64,000 nucleotides of DNA from Nitratireductor sp. XY-223 (GTDB taxonomy: Bacteria > Pseudomonadota > Alphaproteobacteria > Rhizobiales > Rhizobiaceae). Positions 1 through 8,696 of the stretch are shown here, piece after piece (the first letter of the stretch is position 1; each line of letters begins with the position of its first letter). A program made the position numbers and the translations under genes. The stretch spans positions 920,520 through 984,519 of the forward strand of contig NZ_SPNT01000002.1 in NCBI RefSeq assembly GCF_004959855.1, written 5' to 3'. The notes under the pieces were generated by a model. The model was given only the letters and a program-made list of their open reading frames with translations. It was not told where the DNA came from and searched no databases.

Positions 1-165
1 TCGGTGATTGTCCAGGGGCAGGGTTCGGCGGCCGTCGCCGTGCATGGCGACGCCATGACCAGGACGCAGGTGTCGTTGATCCGGTTCACGGATTCGCCCT
101 GGCTGCGGGTGACGATCGTTGACCGCGACGGCAAGCGGGCCTGGTGCAACCCGGTCTGGCGATGA
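1..165 (+). CDS. C-terminal end of a probable PHP-domain metal-dependent hydrolase (partial)
   Basis: An open frame enters from the left edge and stops at TGA 163-165, giving the last 54 residues of a protein. The tail, with WLRVTIVDRDGKRAWCNPVW, resembles the C-terminus of PHP-type phosphoesterase-like hydrolases, whose final strand often reads V-D-x-D-G-x-x-A-W-x-N-P. No catalytic residue lies in this fragment, so the family call rests on the tail alone. The gene converges on the response regulator gene that ends 9 bp further on. The start and main domain lie outside the window. Confidence 0.45.
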   Translation, partial: SVIVQGQGSAAVAVHGDAMTRTQVSLIRFTDSPWLRVTIVDRDGKRAWCNPVWR

Positions 166-174
166 CGTGGCGGC

Positions 175-885
175 TTACCCTTCCGGGTCGTAGACGTAGC
201 CGATGCCGCGGACGGTCTTGATGACGGACGGTTTTTCGGGGTTGCGCTCGATCTTGCGGCGCAGGCGCGAGATGCGGATGTCGATGGACCGGTCGAACGG
301 GTCCCAGCTGCGGTCGTGGGCCTTTTCGAGAATCTGGTCGCGGTTGAGAACGCGGCCCTTGTTTTCCGCGAACGCCTTCAAAAGGTTGAATTCCATGGCG
401 GTGAGCGGAATCTCTTCGCCGTCGGCATCGCGCATTTTCGCCGCCTCGATGTCGAGCACATAGTCGCCGAAACGTGCCGTACCGGGCTTTTCCTCCTTGC
501 CGGCGCCGTCTGCGGACTTGCGTCGCAGCACTGCCTTGACGCGCGCCTCCAGCTCGCGCAGATCGACCGGCTTGCCGAGATAGTCGTCGGCGCCCATCTC
601 CAGGCCGATGATCCGGTCCACCACCTCGCCGGCGGCCGTCAGCATCACCACGGGCGTCTGGTCCTCGATGCGCAGCGACCGCAATGTCGTCAGCCCGTCC
701 TCGCGCGGCATGTTTATGTCGAGGATTATCAGGTCGATCCGGTCGCTGGCCATCACCGCCCGCAGTTCGTCGCTGCTCGAGGCCTTCGAGACCTGGAAGC
801 CGCGCTTGCACAGGTATTCGTGCACCATTTCGCGGACTTCGAGTTCGTCGTCGCAGATCAGCAGGTGGTACTGGTTGTTTTCCAT
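175..885 (-). CDS. OmpR/PhoB-family response regulator
   Basis: A 236-residue two-domain response regulator. The receiver domain (about 7-120) has the acidic pair D12/D13, the likely phospho-acceptor D56 in LIILDINMP, T85 and K107. A winged-helix output domain (about 138-235) ends in the typical RGIGYVYDPEG. It is encoded directly behind the hybrid histidine kinase: the kinase gene's upstream end is at 3819, its stop codon is at 888-886 and this regulator starts at 885 on the same strand, with no spacer. The order is therefore unusual only in that the kinase is transcribed first. Phosphorelay from that kinase (H624, D903) to D56 is inferred from adjacency. Target genes are not shown by the sequence. 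Confidence 0.92.
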   Translation of the reverse strand: MENNQYHLLICDDELEVREMVHEYLCKRGFQVSKASSSDELRAVMASDRIDLIILDINMPREDGLTTLRSLRIEDQTPVVMLTAAGEVVDRIIGLEMGADDYLGKPVDLRELEARVKAVLRRKSADGAGKEEKPGTARFGDYVLDIEAAKMRDADGEEIPLTAMEFNLLKAFAENKGRVLNRDQILEKAHDRSWDPFDRSIDIRISRLRRKIERNPEKPSVIKTVRGIGYVYDPEG

Positions 886-3819
886 TTATCCGTCTTCTTT
901 TTCGTTGTTCAAAATACCATAAACAAGTTCGCGCAACTCGGCCGGCGACACCGGTTTCTCGAGATACGGGCGCTGTGATTCCTGCAACAGCCGCTGGGAG
1001 GCCGCACCCATCGTATCGCCGGTGATAAATGCCGTTTTGTCGAGAATGTGCGGATGGTTGTCGCGGATCGTCTCGTAGAGGCCGCGACCGTCCAGCGACG
1101 GCATGTTGAGGTCGCTCAAGAGCAGGTCGTAACGCTGTTCATTCAGGCGCTTGACCGCATCGTCGCCCGAATGCGCCAGCGTGACCTGGAAGCCTTCCTT
1201 CCTGAGGATCTCGGCGATCAGTTCGGCGACCTCGACCTCGTCGTCAACGACAAGCGCCCGCACGCCGGATCGGCTGCGCGCATCCTCGATTGATTCAGTT
1301 TCATCCTCGGCGTTCTTGCCGCCGGCCGGAAGCGAGATGACGAAGCGGCTGCCGCCGCGATAGTCGGGATCGGCCCAGATGTGGCCGCCGTGCGAATGGA
1401 TGATGCGGTGGCAGAACGCGAGCCCTATGCCGGTGCCGTCGCCGACATCCTTGGTCGTGAAGAAGGGCTCGAAAATGCGCGCGATGATGTTCTTCGGGAT
1501 GCCCGGGCCGTTGTCGGTCACCGTGATCTCGACCGTATCGCCCGCCTTGCCGGTGCCGGTCGCGACAGTGATCCGGTTGCCCTCGCCGGCGGCCAGTATT
1601 GCCTGTTCGGCATTGATGATGAGATTGATGATCACCTGGGTGATCTGATCGGCGTCGGCAATGATCTCGGGAACGCGCCCGGCAAGGTCGCAGACGATCT
1701 CCAGGCCTTCATCCTTCTTGCCGTAACCCGCGACGTCGACGGCGGTGGTGATCACCGCGTTGACATCGGTGTTTTCCATCTTCGTCGGCTGTTGGCGTGC
1801 CATGGCCAGGAAAGTCTTGACGATCTTGGCGCAGCGTTCGGCGGCGCTGCTGATCTTCTCGATGCGCTTGATGGTCTCCGGCTCATGGGCCTCCTCGCGC
1901 AGCATCAGCGAATGGCCGACCACGATGGACAGCGGGTTGTTCAACTCATGCGCGACACCGGCCAGCAACTCGCCGAGCGCCGACATCTTCTCGTTCTGGA
2001 ACAGCAATTCGCGCTGGCTCGTCAGCTCCTCTTGGAGCGCCAGCTCGTCGGTCAGGTCGCGGGTGTTGGAGACAACGACCTGCTCGCCCTTGAATTCGAT
2101 CAAACGGGCAGAGATCGACCCCCAGAACGGTTCGCCCTTCGCGTTCAACAGTTTCAACTTGTGTTCGTAGATCGAGCCGGCCTCGCGCAGGATGTCGAGA
2201 TATTCGACCCGGTCCCGCGGATTGACATAGTACTCCTTGGCCATCTCGACCGGCCCGAAGAGCGCCGTCGTCTCCGGACTCCTGAACAGCAGCTTGCCGG
2301 TCTCGGCATTAGTCATCTGGACGGGCACCGGGCAGGCCTCGAGGACCTTGCGGATCAGCGCTTCGGCCTCGTTCTGACCGGTCAGGTCGATGGTCGTCGT
2401 GACGACGACTTCCTCGCCCTTGTAGTCGGCGATCCGGCCATAGGCCGTGGCCGGGAATTCCTTACCCTCGCCGTTGATCAGCGTGATCTTGTAGTCGTCG
2501 ACGCGGCCGTCGGCGAGCAGCGTGGTGATATAGTCGGCGCGGTCGTCGATGCTGCGGTAGTGTTCCGTCGCGTCCTTACGCTTTCCGAACAGTTCGATGG
2601 CGGCGGGATTGCGGTAGAGGATCTCGCCGTCGCCGACCCTTGCCATGACAACCGGCGCCGGACTTGCCTCGAGCACCTGGCGGATCAGCAGATCGCCGTC
2701 GCGCTCCGCGGTCTCCGCGTGCTTGCGGGCGGTGATATCGGTGCGTGTGACGACGAAACCGCCGAGCTTCGTCGGATGCACGGAAACCGCGTAGTGCGTG
2801 CCGTCGGTGTGCGTGAGCTCATAGTCCTGGATATACTCGATGCCGTTCTCGATGCGGGCGGAAACCCACTCTTCCTCATGCCCGACAGCTTCGGCGTAAA
2901 CCCCGCGCCGCGCCGTCTCGCGCATCAGGATTTCCCAGTCGAGGCCTGGCTCCAGGATGTCCTCGACGGCGTGGTTCATTTCCCGGTAACGCGTGTTGAA
3001 CATGACGAGGCGGCCGTCCTCGTCGTAAAGCGCGAAGCCTTCGGAAAGGGACTCGATGGCGTCGCGCAGCATATCGCGCGCCTTGAGCGTGTCCTCGTCG
3101 AGCTCGGCGCGGTCGGTCAGGTCCTGGACCGCGTTGACGACGAGTTTCTGCCCCTCATGTTCGAATACGCTGGCGCAACCGCGGACCAGGATCTCCTTGC
3201 CTGATTCCGACTTGGTCCTGACCGGGTAGTTTTCGATCCTGCCCTTGAGCTCCAGCCGCCGCAGCATTTCCATGCTGTCCTCGCGGTCGGGAAAGAACTC
3301 GGCGATGGAGCGGTTTTCCTGGGAGTCCGGCGGGACCTCGTAGAGGCGGTTCGACGCGGGGTTCGAGTAGAGAACCTCGCCCGTATCGATGCGGTTGACC
3401 CACATCGGAAGCGGGATGTTCTCCGCCAGAAGTTCGGCCAGCCTCTGACCGCGCCGCCGGGCGCCGAAGTCGATGCTGAGAAAGAGCGTGCCGCCATCGC
3501 CGGCCGGCGAAGCCGACAGCAGCCGCCACTTGCCGTCACGGGTGCGCGCTTCGAGCGGCACGCCGTCCGGTCTTTTCCACATTTCGACAATCCGGCTCCT
3601 GTCGTCAGCGCTGTCGCCGATTTCATTCTGATTGATCGTCGCCACCCGCTCGAGATACTCGCTCAGCACCTCATGCGGCCCGCACGAACCCGACACGACG
3701 CCCGCCAGCGTCAGAAACTCGCCGTTGGCTTCCTGCAGCCGACCGTCGGAATCAAAGCGCACGAAGGCGGCACTCTGCTCGAGAGCGCTGTCAGTTTCGG
3801 TTGTCGCGTGCCTGGACAT
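886..3819 (-). CDS. Soluble multi-PAS hybrid histidine kinase
   Basis: A 977-residue sensor kinase with no obvious membrane segment, so a cytoplasmic sensor is likely. In order: an N-terminal PAS-like region (about 15-115); PAS repeats near 130-235, 245-365, 380-480 and 490-595, several sharing the pattern P-x-P-V-x-M ... E-I/L-L-Y/F-R-N/S-P; a short coiled coil; a HisKA domain with GVAHELNNPLS and phospho-accepting H624; an HATPase domain (N box ending NLIINAEQAI, DNGPGIP, FFTTKDVGDGTGIGL); and a C-terminal receiver with D903 in LLLSDLNMP. The attached receiver makes it hybrid, and the downstream regulator 175-885 is the obvious further partner. Which ligand or redox signal the PAS domains read cannot be told; no haem or flavin signature is evident to me. 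Confidence 0.92.
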   Translation of the reverse strand: MSRHATTETDSALEQSAAFVRFDSDGRLQEANGEFLTLAGVVSGSCGPHEVLSEYLERVATINQNEIGDSADDRSRIVEMWKRPDGVPLEARTRDGKWRLLSASPAGDGGTLFLSIDFGARRRGQRLAELLAENIPLPMWVNRIDTGEVLYSNPASNRLYEVPPDSQENRSIAEFFPDREDSMEMLRRLELKGRIENYPVRTKSESGKEILVRGCASVFEHEGQKLVVNAVQDLTDRAELDEDTLKARDMLRDAIESLSEGFALYDEDGRLVMFNTRYREMNHAVEDILEPGLDWEILMRETARRGVYAEAVGHEEEWVSARIENGIEYIQDYELTHTDGTHYAVSVHPTKLGGFVVTRTDITARKHAETAERDGDLLIRQVLEASPAPVVMARVGDGEILYRNPAAIELFGKRKDATEHYRSIDDRADYITTLLADGRVDDYKITLINGEGKEFPATAYGRIADYKGEEVVVTTTIDLTGQNEAEALIRKVLEACPVPVQMTNAETGKLLFRSPETTALFGPVEMAKEYYVNPRDRVEYLDILREAGSIYEHKLKLLNAKGEPFWGSISARLIEFKGEQVVVSNTRDLTDELALQEELTSQRELLFQNEKMSALGELLAGVAHELNNPLSIVVGHSLMLREEAHEPETIKRIEKISSAAERCAKIVKTFLAMARQQPTKMENTDVNAVITTAVDVAGYGKKDEGLEIVCDLAGRVPEIIADADQITQVIINLIINAEQAILAAGEGNRITVATGTGKAGDTVEITVTDNGPGIPKNIIARIFEPFFTTKDVGDGTGIGLAFCHRIIHSHGGHIWADPDYRGGSRFVISLPAGGKNAEDETESIEDARSRSGVRALVVDDEVEVAELIAEILRKEGFQVTLAHSGDDAVKRLNEQRYDLLLSDLNMPSLDGRGLYETIRDNHPHILDKTAFITGDTMGAASQRLLQESQRPYLEKPVSPAELRELVYGILNNEKEDG

Positions 3820-3841
3820 GGCAAATTTCCTATCCGGCCAG

Positions 3842-3889
3842 TGTTTCAGTCGATTTTCAGATCACGGGCCTAATGTTTCAATTGTTTCA
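3842..3889. promoter_or_regulatory. TGTTTCA repeats upstream of the hybrid kinase gene
   Basis: The heptamer TGTTTCA occurs at 3842-3848, 3874-3880 and 3883-3889, the last two as a direct repeat with 9-bp spacing. The cluster lies 23-70 bp upstream of the kinase start at 3819 (transcribed leftward). OmpR-family regulators commonly bind tandem direct repeats about one helical turn apart, so autoregulation by the encoded regulator is possible. This is inference from position and repetition only. Confidence 0.35.
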
Positions 3890-4069
3890 GCGTTTGGCAA
3901 AGTCCGCGGCTCCCGGCGCCGTAAGCCCTTGAATTTTTTGCCATGCGAACAACTCCCGGAATCGGACGCCGAGACAACAAATGAAACACAATCTCGCTTG
4001 ATCTGAAAATCAAACGAAACTTTTGCGGCTCAAATAGCGGTCAAACGAAAACGCGACAGGAACAGTCCG

Positions 4070-4909
4070 ATGACCGCACATGTTTTTACCGCCACCCATG
4101 AAAACGCCCCCGTCGTTGCCCTGCACTCCTCGGCATCGACCGGTCAGCAGTGGAACAGCCTCGCCGACCAACTGGCGGGACGTTTCGATGTCAGCGCGCC
4201 GAACCTGCCGGGATATGGCGGCACGGCCCGCCTGGGGTGCGCCTCGTCGTCCGGCGTCGCGCCGGTCGCGGAACCGATCATCGACCACATGGCGGGCTAC
4301 GGCACCGCCGTGCACCTCGTCGGCCATTCCCACGGCGCCGGCGTGGCCCTGAAGATCGCGCTGACGCGGCCCGAACTGGTCAAGAGCCTGACCATCTACG
4401 AGCCCGCCACATTCCACTTCCTGAGAACAGGCGATCCGGAGGACCGGGCAAGGTTCCGGGACATCGCCACGGTTCGCGCGGCGGTGGCCAGGGGTGTTGC
4501 CGATAACACGCCGGATGCCGGCATGCGCACCTTCATAGACTTCTGGAACGGTTCGGGTTCGTTCGACCGTTTCGGCGAAAACACCCGCCGGAAATTCGCC
4601 GCCATGGCGCCGGTTATCCTGAGCGATTTCGCCCACGGCCTGGCCGAGCGCTGGCAACTTCACGACCTGCGGCGGATTCATTGTCCGACGCTGGTGCTCA
4701 TGGGCATGGACTCACCCGCCGTCGCGCAGCACGTCGCCATGCGTATCGCAGAGACCGTCGATCATGCCCGCCTGGCGATGCTTCCCGGGCTCGGCCACAT
4801 GGCGCCGGTTTTCGAACCCGAATGGGTCAACCCGAGGATCTTCGAACACGTTGCGGGCGCCGAACGGCCGGCTGCCAACTGCTACTGGCCGCAGCGTTCC
4901 GCTGCCTGA
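4070..4909 (+). CDS. Alpha/beta-hydrolase
   Basis: A 279-residue alpha/beta-hydrolase fold protein. The nucleophile elbow is GHSHGA with S87; the oxyanion region follows strand b3 (VVALHSSASTGQQW); the likely catalytic His is in LPGLGHMAPVFEPE near the C-terminus. It has no signal peptide, so it is cytoplasmic. The start is ATG 4070 after AGGAA. It lies 27 bp upstream of a class I methyltransferase gene on the same strand, probably as a two-gene unit. Substrate unknown; esterase, lactonase or haloperoxidase-like activities all fit the fold. A stretch of about 25 residues after GYGGTA looks like a small cap insertion. Confidence 0.8.
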   Translation: MTAHVFTATHENAPVVALHSSASTGQQWNSLADQLAGRFDVSAPNLPGYGGTARLGCASSSGVAPVAEPIIDHMAGYGTAVHLVGHSHGAGVALKIALTRPELVKSLTIYEPATFHFLRTGDPEDRARFRDIATVRAAVARGVADNTPDAGMRTFIDFWNGSGSFDRFGENTRRKFAAMAPVILSDFAHGLAERWQLHDLRRIHCPTLVLMGMDSPAVAQHVAMRIAETVDHARLAMLPGLGHMAPVFEPEWVNPRIFEHVAGAERPAANCYWPQRSAA

Positions 4910-4936
4910 ATTGAAACCCCGAAAAGGAGAACGGAC

Positions 4937-5767
4937 ATGAACGTCATGACATCGGTATCGAATTCGCCCGACTTTACGGCGATCAAAAGCAAGCAGAACG
5001 CCGCCTGGTCTTCCGGAGACTACAAGAAGATCGGCGTCACCCTGCAGATCACAGGCGAGGAGCTTGCCGAGGCGGCAAACCTTGCCGCGGGTTCCAGGGT
5101 TCTGGACGTCGCGGCCGGCAACGGCAACGCGACACTGGCCTTCGCCCGCCGCTGGTGCGATGTGACCTCTACCGACTATGTCGCCGCCCTGCTCGAGGGC
5201 GGGCGCCGGCGTGCCAATGCGGAATGCCTGACCGCGGATTTCCGCGTCGCCGACGCCGAGGACCTGCCGTTCAAAGACGGCGAATTCGACGGTGTTGTAT
5301 CGACGTTCGGCGTGATGTTCACGCCCAACCAGAAGCTTGCCGCCTCCGAGATGGTCCGCGTTTGCCGCAATGGCGGCAAGATCGCCATGGCAAACTGGAC
5401 TTCGGAGGGCTTCATCGGCGCGATGTTCCGGACGATGGGCAAACATGTGCCGCCACCGCCCGGTACCAAATCGCCGGCGCTGTGGGGCGACCGCCGCTGG
5501 ATCGGCGAGACATTCGAGCACGCCGCCGGGTCGATATCGACGACGATCAAGCAATTCAACTTCCGATATGCTTCGCCGCAGCAGTTCATCGCTTTCTTCC
5601 GCACCTATTACGGCCCGATGAACAAGGCATTCGGCGCCGTCGGCGTGGAAGGCGAAAAGGCACTGACGGACGATCTTCTGGCGTTGATCGACGGCTACAA
5701 CGAGGCCGCGGACGGATCCATGTTCGTGCCTTCCGATTATGCCGAGGTCATCATCGAGAAAGCGTGA
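4937..5767 (+). CDS. Class I SAM-dependent methyltransferase
   Basis: A 276-residue protein with the SAM-binding motif VLDVAAGNGNATLA (motif I), acidic TSTDYV after strand 2, and ADAEDLPFKDGEFDGVVSTFGVMF, as in UbiE/Methyltransf_11-type enzymes. The C-terminal region (HVPPPPGTKSPALWGDRRWI onward) resembles the substrate-binding part of small-molecule O- or N-methyltransferases. The start ATG 4937 follows AAGGAGAACGGAC. It is probably co-transcribed with the preceding hydrolase gene. The methyl acceptor is unknown. Confidence 0.85.
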   Translation: MNVMTSVSNSPDFTAIKSKQNAAWSSGDYKKIGVTLQITGEELAEAANLAAGSRVLDVAAGNGNATLAFARRWCDVTSTDYVAALLEGGRRRANAECLTADFRVADAEDLPFKDGEFDGVVSTFGVMFTPNQKLAASEMVRVCRNGGKIAMANWTSEGFIGAMFRTMGKHVPPPPGTKSPALWGDRRWIGETFEHAAGSISTTIKQFNFRYASPQQFIAFFRTYYGPMNKAFGAVGVEGEKALTDDLLALIDGYNEAADGSMFVPSDYAEVIIEKA

Positions 5768-5773
5768 TCGCCG

Positions 5774-5800
5774 CGCCCCGGCACGGTCGCTGCCGGGGCG
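5774..5800 (+). other. GC-rich hairpin after the methyltransferase gene
   Basis: CGCCCCGGCA (5774-5783) pairs perfectly with TGCCGGGGCG (5791-5800) around a 7-nt loop, 6 bp after the methyltransferase stop. There is no T-tract, so it is either a Rho-independent terminator lacking a U-tail, a 3'-end stabiliser or a REP-like element. Confidence 0.5.
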
Positions 5801-5929
5801 TACCGCCGTCGCCGCAACCTATACTTGGTTTCAGCAGTCACCATATTCGGCGAAGATGATCGGGAAGTACCGATACGGTTGAAATGCAAGTAAAAAGCAG
5901 ATCAATTATGCCACAGGGGGCATGGATCG

Positions 5930-6289
5930 ATGAGCGAGCAGACACTCTTTGAAAAATACGGCGGTTTCTCCAAGATTAGCCGGGTTGTCCTGGCGTTTTA
6001 CGACACGCTGCTGGACAGCGACGATATCGGGCCGTTTTTCGACGATATCGACATGTCGCGGATGGTCGACCACCAGACCAAGTTCATGGCCTCCCTGCTC
6101 GGCGGTCCGGCGTCCTATTCGGACAACCAGCTCCGGCAACTGCATTCTCATCTGCCGATCGAGCACAGCCATTTCGACGAGCTGAAGGTCGTGCTGGGTG
6201 AAACGCTGGAAGATCACGGTTTCGATACCGAGGATATCGGTGCGGTGCTGCAGGAATTCGAAAACAGACGAAAACTGATCGTGGATTAG
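5930..6289 (+). CDS. Truncated haemoglobin, group I-like
   Basis: A 119-residue 2-over-2 globin. Seen: the helix B motif AFYDTLLDSDDIGPFF with F23-Y24 (Y24 at the ligand-stabilising B10 position), DHQTKFMASLLGGP with Q49 near the distal E7 region and the LGGP turn, and LRQLHSHLPI with H72 as proximal haem ligand. The C-terminal helices are typical and no membrane segment is present. The family binds O2, NO or CO. The next gene begins 4 bp after this stop and encodes a PAS-adenylyl cyclase, so the globin may deliver a gas signal to, or protect, the cyclase; that is inference. The start ATG 5930 follows AGGGGG. Confidence 0.88.
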   Translation: MSEQTLFEKYGGFSKISRVVLAFYDTLLDSDDIGPFFDDIDMSRMVDHQTKFMASLLGGPASYSDNQLRQLHSHLPIEHSHFDELKVVLGETLEDHGFDTEDIGAVLQEFENRRKLIVD

Positions 6290-6293
6290 GTCT

Positions 6294-7349
6294 ATGTCCA
6301 TCGAAGCCATCAATGAACAGCTTTTGCGCGCCATCGGCGTGGGCGTTGCCCTTCTCGACGTCAAGAGCTTCTCGTTCCACTTCCACAACGACACGTTCGA
6401 GGAGTGGTTCGGAGCGCCCGAGGAAGGTGCGAAGCTCAACGACGTCCTGACGGAACTCGACATTGACGCCCTCAGGACCGGATTGCGGGAGAACAGGCGC
6501 TACACGGCCGAGACGCGGTTCAAGAAAAAGCGCCGGACGATGGTGGTCGCGGTCGATTTCACGCCGACCCTCGAGGGCGAGCAGGAAATCGCCGTTCTGG
6601 TGTGTCAGAACATCACCCGCATCCGCGAGCTGGAATCGATGATCGATTCCTATTCGATGATGGTCGAGCGCAACAACCGCGAAATCAAGCGCGAGAAGGA
6701 GCAGGTCGAGAAACTGCTTCTCAACATCATGCCGCGCGCGGTCTATGAGGAATTCAAGACCTTCGGTGTCGTCACCCCGCAGCTCTACGATCCGGTCTCG
6801 GTGCTGATGCTCGATTTTGTCGGATTTACCGACATGGTCGCCTCCGCCGATCCGAGCGTCACGGTCACCGAGCTCAACGACATCTACAGCGCCTTCGACC
6901 GCATCGGCGAACAGTTCGGCTGCGAGCGGATCAAGACCATCGGCGACGCCTATATCACGGTTGCGGGCCTGCCGGATCCGACGCCGGACCATGCCAAGGC
7001 CGCCGCCAACGCGGCGATCCGTTTCATCCGCTACCTGGAGCGGCGCAACAGCAGCCATCCGAACCAGTGGCGGTGCCGGATCGGACTTGCAACCGGCGCG
7101 GTAGTCGGATCGGTGGTCGGCATCCAGAAATACGTTTACGACATTTTCGGCCCGGCGGTGAATCTCGCATCCAGGCTGCAGGAGTTCTCCGAGCCCATGC
7201 AGATCAGCGTGCAGGACGACATGGCGGTGGTGCTGCGCGAGCAGTTCGAACTGGACAGCCTCGGCAAGCGTCAGATCAGGGGCTTCGACGAGCAGGAAGT
7301 CTGGCGTCTTCACGATTCTTCAAGGATCATGAGTCAGGCGGGGTCGTGA
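6294..7349 (+). CDS. PAS-coiled coil class III adenylyl cyclase
   Basis: A 351-residue soluble cyclase. Residues about 8-110 look PAS-like (GVALLDVKSFSFHFHNDTFEEWFG ... VLVCQNITRI); 110-148 form a charged signalling helix ending LLLNIMPRAVYEEF; 165-340 is the class III catalytic domain. Metal-binding D174 (LDFVGFT) and D218 (IGDAYI) are present, as are transition-state N290 and R294 (VNLASR). The purine-specifying pair is K214 and D283, as in adenylyl rather than guanylyl cyclases, so cAMP is the predicted product. PAS-helix-cyclase is the domain order of soluble guanylyl cyclase without its haem sensor; a globin gene sits 4 bp upstream in the same operon. It is presumably cytoplasmic. Confidence 0.9.
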   Translation: MSIEAINEQLLRAIGVGVALLDVKSFSFHFHNDTFEEWFGAPEEGAKLNDVLTELDIDALRTGLRENRRYTAETRFKKKRRTMVVAVDFTPTLEGEQEIAVLVCQNITRIRELESMIDSYSMMVERNNREIKREKEQVEKLLLNIMPRAVYEEFKTFGVVTPQLYDPVSVLMLDFVGFTDMVASADPSVTVTELNDIYSAFDRIGEQFGCERIKTIGDAYITVAGLPDPTPDHAKAAANAAIRFIRYLERRNSSHPNQWRCRIGLATGAVVGSVVGIQKYVYDIFGPAVNLASRLQEFSEPMQISVQDDMAVVLREQFELDSLGKRQIRGFDEQEVWRLHDSSRIMSQAGS

Positions 7350-7689
7350 CCAAACACAGGTTACGGCGTTCGATATCATGAATGTTCACTTGCGGCAGAC
7401 CCGCAATCACCGCCTTTGAATCAATGGCTGAAGTCCAGGTCTGAAATCCCTCCCAAACAATCCGAACACCGTCCGGTCCATTTACAGCCAACAATCCCAT
7501 TCCGTACGCGGACTTTCCCGCGATTGGCGAATCTCAACTGCCTCTACACGCATTTGTTTCAGTAGTGTGAGCTAGACCACAGAGCAATCGCAGCGCCCGG
7601 GACACAATACATCGCTGCTGACAGCATTGGTTCGATCGGCGTTTGGACTGAATCCAAACGTTATGCGCGGAACAACAGGGAGGGACAGC
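7350..7689. other. 340-bp intergenic region with an inverted repeat
   Basis: No convincing gene is visible. Base composition is more AT-rich than in the neighbours. The inverted repeat CGTTTGGA (7640-7647) / TCCAAACG (7653-7660), with loop CTGAA, lies about 30 bp before the next start codon and could be an operator or 5'-UTR hairpin. The cyclase operon must terminate here, but I see no U-tailed hairpin. Confidence 0.5.
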
Positions 7690-8619
7690 ATGACCACGGT
7701 CAGAATTGCGACTTTTAACTGCGAGAACCTGTTTGCGCGGTACAAGTTCAATGAAGGAATTGCGCCACGCCACGGATTTACAATCAACGAAATCAGTTTT
7801 GATATTCTGAGTACGCGCTCAAAACGCATCACGGCGCAGGCGATAAAGGCAGCGGACGCTGACATTATCTGCCTGCAGGAAGTGGAAAGTCTTCCGGTGC
7901 TTGAGAAGTTCAACTCCGAATTTCTGGGCTGGAGTTCGTCAAGGCGTTACCGCTACAAAACACTGGTTGACGGGAACGATCCGCGGGCGATCGACGTTGC
8001 CTTCCTGTCGCGCATGCCCGTCAAATTCATGCGGTCTTCACGGCACGAGAGAAATTCAGCCAACTCGTGGTGGCTCTTCTCGCGAGACTGCATGCGGGTG
8101 GATTTCGAAATCGGCGGGGAAATACTGAGCCTTTACGGAAACCACTTCAAATCGATGATGGGCGGGCGAAATGCGACACGCAACCGCAGGCTGGAACAGG
8201 CAGAGGGTGTCCAAAACATTATCGAAGCCGACTACGGGCCGGAGCTGGATGGCAACATCATTGTCCTTGGCGATTTGAACGACTATCCGCAGGAAGAGGA
8301 CGGCACCAGCACCGCGCTCGGGGCGCTGCTTGATCATAACGGCCTGGTCGATCCGATGGCGCGTCTGCCTGAGTCCGATCGATGGACACACTACTGGGCA
8401 AGAAAGGGTCGTTACCGCCAACTCGACTACATGCTGATGTCCGGGGTGCTCGACGACAACTCGGGCAATCCGGTACCCGACCGTGTTCTGAACGGTCTGC
8501 CCTGGCGTGCGGAGGAGGTCGAGGTCGAACGATTCGATGACGTTGGCGAGGACAGCCCGAAAGCATCCGATCATGTTCCGGTCATTCTAGAGGTCGATGT
8601 CGGCGCTTCTGAGCAGTAG
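7690..8619 (+). CDS. Endonuclease/exonuclease/phosphatase-family protein
   Basis: A 309-residue EEP-fold protein. Family signatures: TFNCENLF with the metal-binding Asn; ICLQEVES with the metal-binding Glu; GNHFKS; IIVLGDLNDYP (catalytic Asp/Asn); LDYMLMS; and the terminal SDHVPVILEV with the catalytic Asp-His. The ATG at 7690 is chosen over an upstream in-frame start because AGGGAGGG precedes it. It has no signal peptide. This EEP branch includes proteins that act on nucleic acids, lipids or inositol phosphates, and the substrate cannot be named. Codon use is less GC-biased than in the flanking operons, as in the next two genes, hinting at a common acquired block (7.6-9.9 kb). Confidence 0.85.
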   Translation: MTTVRIATFNCENLFARYKFNEGIAPRHGFTINEISFDILSTRSKRITAQAIKAADADIICLQEVESLPVLEKFNSEFLGWSSSRRYRYKTLVDGNDPRAIDVAFLSRMPVKFMRSSRHERNSANSWWLFSRDCMRVDFEIGGEILSLYGNHFKSMMGGRNATRNRRLEQAEGVQNIIEADYGPELDGNIIVLGDLNDYPQEEDGTSTALGALLDHNGLVDPMARLPESDRWTHYWARKGRYRQLDYMLMSGVLDDNSGNPVPDRVLNGLPWRAEEVEVERFDDVGEDSPKASDHVPVILEVDVGASEQ

Positions 8620-8696
8620 TCGCATGTACGATTGGGGCCGCGCGGTCCGAGGCGCGGCCTCCCGATATTGAGTTTCGACTGGGAGGGATTTCTGAA

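Noticed and set aside
1381-3204. 607-codon ORF on the + strand over the histidine kinase gene
   Set aside because: It is antisense to a gene with unmistakable PAS, HisKA, HATPase and receiver motifs and has no recognisable domain; such long shadow frames are common in high-GC DNA.
5774-5800. Hairpin as a Rho-independent terminator
   Set aside because: The stem is perfect but no T-run follows, so it is listed only as a hairpin.
6294-7349. Guanylyl cyclase
   Set aside because: The purine-specifying positions are K214 and D283, as in adenylyl cyclases; guanylyl cyclases have Glu and Cys/Ser there.
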